Origin: Caedibacter sp.
GTDB taxonomy: Bacteria; Pseudomonadota; Gammaproteobacteria; Francisellales; Francisellaceae
Length of the DNA: 38,235 nt
Direction: 5' to 3'
Assembly: GCA_020629575.1 (NCBI GenBank)
Contig: JAHDDB010000001.1
Coordinates: forward strand, 14,598-52,832
Shown: positions 17,787-24,601 of the stretch, in pieces
How positions within the stretch are numbered: the stretch's first letter is position 1
How the letters are laid out: the number at the start of each line of letters is the position of its first letter
Notes under the pieces: model-generated
What the model was told of the DNA's origin: nothing
Database searches by the model: none
Seen by the model: only the letters and a program-made list of their open reading frames with translations
Program-made: the position numbers and the translations under genes

Positions 17787-18293
17787 ACTAAGTCAATCGA
17801 TAAGCCGGGTTCTGTCGTGGACAGTCATTTCTCTAGGCATTATGTCACCATAATGCTCAAGCAGCCTACCCGGTTGCAGCGCGAGCCACACTATTACAAC
17901 CCTATTTGGCCTTGCTTCAGATGGGGTTTACCATGCCACTTTTGTTACCAAAAGCGCGGTGCGCTCTTACCACACCGTTTCACCCTTACCCATATAACAA
18001 TACAGGCGGTCTATTCTCTGTTGCACTTTCCGTAAGCTTACGCTTCCCAGGCGTTACCTGGCATCTTGCTCTTTGAAGCCCGGACTTTCCTCGTCCTACC
18101 ACTTTTTGTAACTTTGTAAGTTTTCTTTATCAAAACCCTAAACGGCTAAAATTACTGTCACCTAATTCCCCTCTTCACAAGAGGGGTGGCAGCCGTAGGC
18201 TGACGGGGTGTTTATGAAATCATAGTTTTCTCTTAAATGCGCAACTCCAATAAATTACAAAAAGTGGTAGGACGCGACTGTCTGATCAACTTA
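17787..18293 (-). ncRNA. rnpB: RNase P RNA with an extended P3 stem and 143-nt inserted loop
   Basis: The catalytic RNA of RNase P, which trims tRNA 5' ends. On the minus strand the 5' end UAAGUUGAUCAGACAGUCGC matches M1 RNA. P1 pairs perfectly over 10 bp with GAUUGACUUA at 17789-17798. The universal cores GAGGAAAGUCCGGGC (about 18078-18092), GCCAGGUAACGCCUGG and the 3' CCACGACAGAACCCGGCUUAU are intact. Total length is about 507 nt against about 377 in E. coli. The excess is in P3: 18255-18274 and 18092-18111 form a perfect 20-bp stem, and the 143-nt loop holds a family A palindromic repeat (18164-18213). A TATAAT promoter lies just upstream. The 3' flank is U-rich but lacks a clear terminator hairpin. 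Confidence 0.93.
18164..18213 (+). repeat. REP-like palindromic repeat, family A, inside the rnpB P3 loop
   Basis: A 50-bp element with two palindromes: CCCCTCTTCACAAGAGGGG and CAGCCGTAGGCTG, ending in ACGGGGTGTTT. Nearly the same sequence occurs in reverse orientation at 27345-27395 and in divergent form at 27414-27462, so it is a dispersed family. Confidence 0.88.
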
Positions 18294-18302
18294 GTAGGCA
18301 GA

Positions 18303-18331
18303 ATTATATACCCATCACAAACCATTTTACA
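18303..18331 (-). promoter_or_regulatory. Promoter of rnpB
   Basis: On the minus strand a perfect TATAAT (18303-18308) lies 17 bases from TGTAAA (18326-18331), a weak -35 box. Transcription would begin within a few bases of the RNA 5' end predicted from P1 pairing (about 18293). Confidence 0.7.
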
Positions 18332-18459
18332 GAATTTTTTGCTTTGTATTTTGCATGCTTTTGGCAAGTTGAATTTTGATAATAGTCCTAGCTATTACCT
18401 GCAATCCAACTTACTAAAATCTTCACAAACTACTTTACAAGTAAACACCGCAAAATGAT

Positions 18460-19152
18460 TTACGATGGGTATATACTTAACTGACGACGAATGGCAATAA
18501 TCTCTTGATCATAATTTGTTTTCAAACGACTAAACTCGGTTTGCAATGCCAATAATTGCTCATTCGCCGTTTTTTGAAAATCACGCACTTCTTGATCACA
18601 GGTCATACGCGTATTAAGCAATTCATTCTGTGCTGTTTGATAGTGCTCTTGTGCTAACAAACGCGTACTTCTAATAATCGCTAATGCCTGAAAAAGCTTC
18701 TGAATAATTGCAGGTTCCGCCTGCAAACGCTCCGAAGTCAATGACTCGCGCGGTGCGATCGCCTCATAAGACTCATCGGAATTACCATTACCGATAAACT
18801 GCGTTCTTGAATAAGATTTTCTATATTCGCTTTGTCCATGAGTGGATTGCTGTTGGCGCGTAGGCTTCTTTGATTTAAAGCCATTCATATCTGGTCTGCG
18901 CAACGAAGAAGTGCCTGTATTTCTCGTATCATCAGATCTTGATTGTGAAAATTTAGGTCTTGCATTTTTATTTTCATGCATTAATTGTGCATTTTCTTTT
19001 TGCCACTTACCAAGAAGGATCGCGATCTGTGCATGCGTACCCTTACCTAATTCTCGACGCACATACTCAAGTGTGACTTTGCGCCCCTCACGACTTAGGC
19101 GTTCAGCCACCGCAGCAAGTTCATCATAAGTTATCTGGTTATCTTCCGACAT
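18460..19152 (-). CDS. DNA-binding protein with KfrA-type N-terminal domain
   Basis: A 230-residue protein. Residues 1-55 (ITYDELAAVAERLSREGRKV, then VRRELGKGTHAQIAILLGKW) match the KfrA N-terminal DNA-binding helix bundle known from plasmid replication/partition regions. Residues 60-130 are polar and probably disordered. Residues 140-230 are predicted coiled coil (HYQTAQNELLNTRMTC, LLALQTEFSRLKTNYDQEI). Known KfrA proteins bind their own promoter and form filament-like oligomers through the coiled coil. What it binds here is unknown. It lies alone, upstream of rnpB on the same strand, with no replication genes nearby. Confidence 0.8.
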   Translation of the reverse strand: MSEDNQITYDELAAVAERLSREGRKVTLEYVRRELGKGTHAQIAILLGKWQKENAQLMHENKNARPKFSQSRSDDTRNTGTSSLRRPDMNGFKSKKPTRQQQSTHGQSEYRKSYSRTQFIGNGNSDESYEAIAPRESLTSERLQAEPAIIQKLFQALAIIRSTRLLAQEHYQTAQNELLNTRMTCDQEVRDFQKTANEQLLALQTEFSRLKTNYDQEIIAIRRQLSIYPS

Positions 19153-19429
19153 GAATTCCCTTAATTAAGATATTTCATATTTTTGTTTTTTAATTTTTTA
19201 AATTTTTTTTATTTCTTCTTACTTAGCATTTACTTTTAAGCTTAATTCAATCTCACCAAAGGTTTCAATATTCCAATAAATAGAAACAATCCCTAAACGA
19301 GTCACCTAATCGCAAATGAAAAATGTACGCCCATCGAATACGTACAATCTAGTTTTAGCAGAAAATCATTTTAAAGGTAAATGAAAACGGCTGAATTATG
19401 ACTAAAAATATGCTCAAGCTCAAGAAAAA
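19153..19429. other. Intergenic region between the permease and the KfrA-domain gene
   Basis: An AT-rich 277-base gap between two minus-strand genes, with long T runs at 19170-19220. I found no RNA gene, clear promoter or terminator hairpin. A 73-codon plus-strand frame from 19398 mostly overlaps the permease antisense and is not credible. Confidence 0.5.
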
Positions 19430-20650
19430 TCATGCTAATACTGATAAAAGACCGATACTACTTAATATTTGCAACACAATAATAAATGCACCCAATAGGA
19501 TCAATAATGATAAATATATTTTACTGGGTAGCGTATTGCGCCCCTCACGATTCCTTAATGACCATGCCATGCACGCCGGCAGTATAATTAGCAAAATACA
19601 AACAAAGATACTGGCATAGCCTAATGCAGCTAAAAAGCCATTGACAAAAAAAACAGCAAATATCAATGGTGGCACATAGGTGATCACAAAGTTTAAAAGC
19701 TTTGCTTTGGTTGATTTCTTCAAGCGATAAGCATCTTGATTAAAGTGAAATAACGCTAACGTCACGCCAAGAAATGATGTTGTGACTGCAATATTAGAAA
19801 ATCCAACAATAAAACCACTGGCCGCATGCACATTCAGTAGATGATGATACGCCTTACCTAAATCAACACCATGTGTCATGAGATATTTAAAACCATATTC
19901 ACCCAAAACAGGAACAACACCTAAAGTAACAATAACCCATACCACATAGACGACAAATGGCACACTCGCGCCAATGACAACAATGCGTTTTAACTCATGA
20001 TCATTTTTAAAATAATTACGAATCGTTGGGATCACAATATGAAACCCAAAAGAAGTGATTAAAATAGGAAAAGCATACCATGCATAGCCGATACCCATGC
20101 TTTGTGCTCTTAACAAACTGGTTTGCACATACGGAACAATCACCACAATAATCCCAATAAAACAAAGTGCTTTAAGAGTGAAAAACAGTTTATTTAGTTG
20201 GTCAACTGCTGATGTACCAAAATAAATAACCGCACCCAATATCACAGTAAATAACAGCGCCCCGTATCCATTCGAGTTACTTACACCTAGCACATATTGA
20301 TCAAGCAGCCCACCACCCATAGCAATATATGCTGTGGTTAACGCATATAGCAATAATAGATAAGCCAGCCAATTGACAACTTGCCCAAAGCGTCCCAAAG
20401 TAGCAAATGCCATGGTATTTAAATCTGCCGTTAAGGGCTGACGCACATTGACTTCAACGATCAACAGTGCTGTTGCTAACATAATAATCCAGTTGATAAA
20501 CAACAAGATTAACGCGCTTTTAAAGCCAACCGCAGCAACAGCATAAGGAATACCCAGCATTCCCGCGCCAATTGATGTGCCAGCAATTAACAAAATACCC
20601 CCAAGTTTTTTCATCCCTGAAACCGTATGCGGTGTATGATTTTCCAACAT
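19430..20650 (-). CDS. Aromatic amino-acid permease, HAAAP (TyrP/Mtr) family
   Basis: A 406-residue inner-membrane transporter with about 11 membrane helices. The first helix carries AGTSIGAGMLGIPYAVA, the substrate and ion site characteristic of the tyrosine/tryptophan-specific HAAAP family. FGFHIVIPTIRNYFKND in the middle is also typical. It likely imports tyrosine or tryptophan with protons; which one cannot be decided. The ATG at 20650 has no ribosome site. A second ATG 12 codons later (before KKLGG) is possible. A paralogue is encoded at 29676-30890. Confidence 0.9.
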   Translation of the reverse strand: MLENHTPHTVSGMKKLGGILLIAGTSIGAGMLGIPYAVAAVGFKSALILLFINWIIMLATALLIVEVNVRQPLTADLNTMAFATLGRFGQVVNWLAYLLLLYALTTAYIAMGGGLLDQYVLGVSNSNGYGALLFTVILGAVIYFGTSAVDQLNKLFFTLKALCFIGIIVVIVPYVQTSLLRAQSMGIGYAWYAFPILITSFGFHIVIPTIRNYFKNDHELKRIVVIGASVPFVVYVVWVIVTLGVVPVLGEYGFKYLMTHGVDLGKAYHHLLNVHAASGFIVGFSNIAVTTSFLGVTLALFHFNQDAYRLKKSTKAKLLNFVITYVPPLIFAVFFVNGFLAALGYASIFVCILLIILPACMAWSLRNREGRNTLPSKIYLSLLILLGAFIIVLQILSSIGLLSVLA

Positions 20651-20811
20651 GTTTTTGAATCAAAAAATTAGCGAAGGTTCATCTTATCATCATCACTCAA
20701 AGTGACAACTGGTTTTCTAAGATAGTTTTATATTTTTCTATAGACGCAAATAAATGCAACATGTTTTAATAGCTATCAATGCGTTACTAATTAAGGAAAA
20801 CAGGAGAAAAA

Positions 20812-20904
20812 ATGTGTAGTCAAACACTAAGCATTAAGGATGAGCATATTGATTTTCAAGGGATTCTTGATGGATTATATTACCCATATTATATGGAAAA
20901 ATAA
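20812..20904 (+). CDS. Candidate small protein, 30 residues
   Basis: A short reading frame (starts MCSQTLSIKDEH, ends LDGLYYPYYMEK) is preceded by a strong Shine-Dalgarno site, CAGGAG, at ideal spacing before the ATG. It sits alone in a 530-base gap and is followed 20 bases later by a REP-like repeat. I do not recognise it. The aromatic C-terminus (YYPYYM) has no clear membrane helix. It may be a genuine microprotein, a leader peptide without a downstream gene, or the remnant of a longer gene. Confidence 0.35.
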   Translation: MCSQTLSIKDEHIDFQGILDGLYYPYYMEK

Positions 20905-20925
20905 GTTTTCCATCTAAACAGTCGT

Positions 20926-20980
20926 TCACCTCTCTCCTTGCGGGAGAGCTCGTGCAGCTTGTGCTGCGCGGGTGAGGGGT
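20926..20980. repeat. REP-like palindromic repeat, family B
   Basis: The inverse of the repeat at 15303-15357: CTCTCCTTGCGGGAGAG is an internal hairpin, followed by CTCGTGCAGCTTGTGCTG and CGCGGGTGAGGGG. It lies directly after the 30-residue frame. Confidence 0.7.
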
Positions 20981-21055
20981 ATTAAAACTCAACTTGAATT
21001 TCTAACAAACTTTAAAGCATCTTTGGCTAAGACTAAATATTCACCCTCAAGTGCT

Positions 21056-21136
21056 CACCGCACCCTGAGCGTGACTCGAAGGGTAAGTTTGGGAAAATCG
21101 CACTTCATAAAGGCTTCGACTTACGCTCAGCCAACG
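21056..21136. repeat. REP-like inverted pair, family D
   Basis: CACCCTGAGCGTGACTCGAA with GGGTAAG is followed about 30 bases later by AGGCTTCGACTTACGCTCAG in inverted orientation. This resembles the widespread CCCTGAGCG...CGAAGGG intergenic repeat class. It lies just past the 3' end of tsaD. Apart from the repeats and the small frame I see nothing else in 20651-21180. Confidence 0.55.
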
Positions 21137-21180
21137 CTTACACAATAAAAGTGGTCAGGAATATGGTCATAGCCACATCT

Positions 21181-22194
21181 TTAAAGATTTAAAGGTGCCC
21201 TTGGTTTCACATTGATTACCATATCCTGATCAACAAAGCCATTTGCTAAACGATAAGCACCTGCTATGGCAATCATCGCCCCATTGTCTGTGCAATACGC
21301 CAAAGGCGGATAATAAACTTGCCAATGATTTTTAAGTGCCAACGCACTAAGTGCTGATCGCAATCCTTTGTTAGCACTAACACCACCAGAAACGACTAAA
21401 TTCTTCATATCGGTATGCTTTAATACACGCTTACATTTAATCACAATCGTATCAATTAGTGCCTCTTGAAATGCATAAGCAATGTCAGCTTTAATTTGTT
21501 CACTTTGATCCTCTTGCGCCTGCCAAGTATTAAGCACCGCTGTTTTCAGACCACTAAAACTAAAATCAAATCCAGGACGATCACACATCGGACGCGGGAA
21601 AACAAAAATACCTGCTCGCCCTTGTTCAGCAAGACGTGCCAAATGCGGACCACCAGGATAAGGCAATCCCAATAATTTAGCCGTTTTATCAAAAGCCTCA
21701 CCTGCGGCATCATCAATTGACTCACCTAATAGTTCATATTGCCCAAAGCGCTTAACCGCTATTAGCTGTGTGTGCCCTCCTGAAACTAATAACGCCACAT
21801 AAGGATACTCAGGTCTAACCTCTTCACTTAATAATGGTGCTAATAAATGTCCTTCCAAGTGATGAATCGCAATTGCAGGAATATCAAGCATATAGCTTAA
21901 TGTTTTGGCAAATGTTGCGCCAACCATTAGCGCGCCAACCAATCCTGGCATTGCCGTATAGGCAATGGCATCAATATCCTCAAGTGTTAGCCCTGCGTGC
22001 GCTAACGCCTCCTTTGTCAGTGGAATGAGTTTGGCTACATGATCACGCGAAGCAAGTTCAGGCACCACTCCACCGTATTGCGCATGCAAATCAATCTGGC
22101 TGAACAATGCATTGGCAAGAAGTTTGTGTTTCGAGCCATCATAAATGGCAATGCCCGTTTCATCACATGATGTTTCAATACCAAGGACAATCAT
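21181..22194 (-). CDS. tsaD: tRNA threonylcarbamoyladenosine biosynthesis protein TsaD
   Basis: A 337-residue ASKHA-fold enzyme that, with TsaB and TsaE, transfers threonylcarbamoyl to A37 of ANN-decoding tRNAs. [17 protein letters not shown] is the start signature, [10 protein letters not shown] (about residues 111-120) holds the metal-binding histidines, and [10 protein letters not shown] and [12 protein letters not shown] bind nucleotide. Full length for the family (about 337 in E. coli). Its start overlaps the LapA-like gene stop as ATGA (22191-22194). Confidence 0.97.
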   Translation of the reverse strand: MIVLGIETSCDETGIAIYDGSKHKLLANALFSQIDLHAQYGGVVPELASRDHVAKLIPLTKEALAHAGLTLEDIDAIAYTAMPGLVGALMVGATFAKTLSYMLDIPAIAIHHLEGHLLAPLLSEEVRPEYPYVALLVSGGHTQLIAVKRFGQYELLGESIDDAAGEAFDKTAKLLGLPYPGGPHLARLAEQGRAGIFVFPRPMCDRPGFDFSFSGLKTAVLNTWQAQEDQSEQIKADIAYAFQEALIDTIVIKCKRVLKHTDMKNLVVSGGVSANKGLRSALSALALKNHWQVYYPPLAYCTDNGAMIAIAGAYRLANGFVDQDMVINVKPRAPLNL

Positions 22195-22415
22195 TCCTTA
22201 ACAACCTTATCACGCAGTTTTCTTTTGCGTGACAACAGCATCAAAACCATACCGATAACAAGCCCCAAAACAAAAACCACCAACAGTAACAATATCAACG
22301 GCAAATGAAACGTACCAACCAAATAATTAAAGGTTACTTCCTGTGCATTCAATACTGCCAACGCCGCAACTAAAACAAATATAATCACTAAGATTATGTA
22401 TCCAAATAAACGCAT
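22191..22415 (-). CDS. LapA/DUF1049-family inner-membrane protein
   Basis: A 74-residue protein with two hydrophobic helices: residues 5-22, then 38-62 after the short loop [17 protein letters not shown], with a basic C-tail (SRKRKLRDK). This is the LapA (YciS-like) layout. In E. coli LapA works with LapB in LPS assembly and LpxC control. No lapB gene is adjacent here; it is instead translationally coupled to tsaD. Confidence 0.85.
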   Translation of the reverse strand: MRLFGYIILVIIFVLVAALAVLNAQEVTFNYLVGTFHLPLILLLLVVFVLGLVIGMVLMLLSRKRKLRDKVVKE

Positions 22416-22471
22416 TATATCTCCTATAGCATATGCATTAATTCATGCCGTGCATGATAGTATATCTTTAT

Positions 22472-22494
22472 GGGCGTATGCAATACGCCCCTAC
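22472..22494. repeat. Palindromic repeat GGGCGTAT...ATACGCCC after clcA
   Basis: An 8-bp perfect stem (22472-22479 with 22483-22490) with a 3-base loop, followed by CTAC. It overlaps the clcA stop codon (22491-22493). The sequence type is a common short intergenic repeat in many bacteria. There is no T-tract, so terminator function is doubtful. Confidence 0.7.
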
Positions 22495-23864
22495 AAACTT
22501 CTGTTTTTACGTTTTTTATCCTTTCTAAATGACAAATAAAGCTTTTTACGCTTTGCCAATACGAGCGTACGACTTAACAGCGTGCTATAAATAGGGCTTC
22601 CTCCCATAAAAATTGCAGCAATCGTTGCACTAAAACACGTAACAATCAATGGCAAGATCAGCGCATAATTCATCGTCATCTCAACAACGAGTACGATCCC
22701 CGTTAGTGGCGCACTAACCGTCGCAGTAAAAAGTGCACTCATGCCTGCAACAGCAAAAACTTGTGGATTGGTTATAAGATCCGGAAAAAGCGCATGCGCG
22801 ACAATGCCAAAAAACATACCAAAGATCGTCCCCAATGCCAACATTGGAGCAAATATCCCACCAGGGACACCCGTGCCATAGCTAACCAAGGTTGTGATAA
22901 AGCGCAAAACAAATAAAGCGATTAAGGCTGACAAAGCAATCTCACCGTGCAATGCATCGGGCATGACTTTATAGCCACCGCCAACCACATGCGGCAAAAA
23001 GACAATGAGCAAACCCGTTGCTGCACCAATAAGAATGATCCACTTCCAAAAATCAAAGCCTGAACGCTTAGCAAAAAAATTCAATGAATGAACGAGATAT
23101 TTATTAAACAGCACACCCAATGCACCAAAAATCGCACCAAAAACGACAAAAAGCCATAAACTTGATAAGGGTGGCGCGTTATATGCTGTCATATCGATAT
23201 CCATCATCTGGCGAATGTTATACCCTCCAGTTTGCAACAATGCTTCGAGCAAAATATCGGCAACAACGCAGGCAACAATCACCGTTTGCAATGATTGAAA
23301 GCTGTATTTGAATTGACGACGCATTTCTTCAATCACAAACAAAATCCCCGCCAAAGGCGCATTAAATGCTGTTGCAAGACCAGCGCCTGCACCTGCGGCA
23401 ATAAGTACATGCGCATAATCATTATTCAATCGAAAGACACTTTTAACCAACTGACCAATCGCCCCACCCATTTGAATGGTGGGGCCCTCTCTTCCTAAGA
23501 CAAGTCCACTTGATAAAGACATTACCCCACCGATAAACTTCGCAGGTAATACACGCCACCATCGAAGCTCGCGCACACCTTCAAGTGCTCCTTCAATCTC
23601 CTGGACGCCACTACCTGAAGCCTCAGGCACCATACGTCTGACAATAACTAACGATAGAATCAAAAACATGCTTGAGAAGAACATACTAAATAGGCAAAGC
23701 AAGAATAGATTATCTTGTAGCGCAGTAAAAGCTGCTTGCTGCCCTGCCAATATCCAATGGATACATAACTGAAAAAGTGCTCCAATACTCCCCACTAACA
23801 CACCGACAATGGCACCATAAACGGTTGATCGCAATACATCCTTTGGGTAATGAACTTTATTCAT
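22491..23864 (-). CDS. clcA: ClC-family chloride/proton antiporter
   Basis: About 457 residues, the size of E. coli ClcA. The chloride-site motifs are present: GSGVQEIEGAL (GSGIP-like), GREGPTIQMGG with the gating Glu, and GVPGGIFAPMLALG. The internal proton-path glutamate lies in ILFVIEEMRRQF, which marks exchangers rather than channels. It probably aids acid resistance or charge balance. Two ATGs start the frame; the second (23862-23864) has AAGGA at good spacing and is preferred, the first is at 23870. Confidence 0.93.
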   Translation of the reverse strand: MNKVHYPKDVLRSTVYGAIVGVLVGSIGALFQLCIHWILAGQQAAFTALQDNLFLLCLFSMFFSSMFLILSLVIVRRMVPEASGSGVQEIEGALEGVRELRWWRVLPAKFIGGVMSLSSGLVLGREGPTIQMGGAIGQLVKSVFRLNNDYAHVLIAAGAGAGLATAFNAPLAGILFVIEEMRRQFKYSFQSLQTVIVACVVADILLEALLQTGGYNIRQMMDIDMTAYNAPPLSSLWLFVVFGAIFGALGVLFNKYLVHSLNFFAKRSGFDFWKWIILIGAATGLLIVFLPHVVGGGYKVMPDALHGEIALSALIALFVLRFITTLVSYGTGVPGGIFAPMLALGTIFGMFFGIVAHALFPDLITNPQVFAVAGMSALFTATVSAPLTGIVLVVEMTMNYALILPLIVTCFSATIAAIFMGGSPIYSTLLSRTLVLAKRKKLYLSFRKDKKRKNRSL

Positions 23865-23870
23865 CCTCAT

Positions 23871-24601
23871 CCTTAAAATGATTTATTTTTTCTATATCCT
23901 AGGCGTTAGCATAGAAACTCTTTAAGATTATTACAAGCATTCAACAATTTAACTTTCATTCACAGTGACCTTTTGCTAAAATACCGCTGTTTTTGCTCGA
24001 TAGTTTTATAGCGCAATAACAAACAACAATTTGATATGGATTTTGACGATTGTACATCGACTGGGAGAAGTCAATTGCGTTAGCGCAATTAGCCAATGAC
24101 TCATTCATCTACATGACGCTTTGAATCCAACCGCACATAGTGTATTGACACTTTGAGTCTATGCTATGTGTTTTTAAAAGAAAGCATAAAATATGCAAAA
24201 CAGATTTAGATGATTAATAACTGCAGTTATCTAAGACAACTGCAAGCAACCTTGGAGAATCTATTCACAAGGGCTGCACACATTAAACGTTAAATCACAC
24301 AAAGGTATTAGGGCAAAGTTTAAGTGTCCCTAATTTGTGTAACCACTTATGACAAAGAGCATAAGTGACCATAGCAGAATATTTGCGTTTTTGGTCGCAT
24401 AAGCACAAACGCAAGATGAGAAAACTATAGGAATCACAAAAAAGATGATTGTTTTTATAACAATAATAACAATAACAGCGTGCTTTTATTGGGCTTTAAC
24501 TAGCCAGGCACGCACTTTATTTCATGCAAACACATCATCTACGCACTTAGCTTCATCCTTTGTACCTTTTAAACAACTTGAATTTAAAAGGATAACAACA
24601 C
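23871..24601 (+). promoter_or_regulatory. Long hairpin-rich leader and upstream region of rne
   Basis: A 730-base gap between divergent clcA and rne contains a series of perfect stems: AATTGCG/CGCAATT (24073-24090, tetraloop), CACATAG/CTATGTG (24134-24170), TGCAGTT/AACTGCA (24222-24244), a composite stem ACACAAA..TTAGGG/CCCTAA..TTTGTGT (24297-24340), CACTTATG/CATAAGTG (24344-24367) and TTGCGTTT/AAACGCAA (24383-24414). E. coli rne has a structured leader through which RNase E limits its own mRNA. An analogous role here is inferred. A short frame at 24445-24699 has no ribosome site and is not called. Confidence 0.55.

Noticed and set aside
17840-18035. Plus-strand frame of 94 codons over rnpB
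   Set aside because: It is antisense to the conserved core of RNase P RNA, where sequence is fixed by RNA structure.
18164-18213. GC-rich hairpins in the rnpB loop considered as a terminator of a separate transcript
   Set aside because: No T-tract follows on either strand, and the element lies between matching P3 arms with rnpB core on both sides.
18237-18458. Plus-strand frame of 73 codons next to rnpB
   Set aside because: It spans the rnpB 5' arm and promoter on the opposite strand and has no ribosome site.
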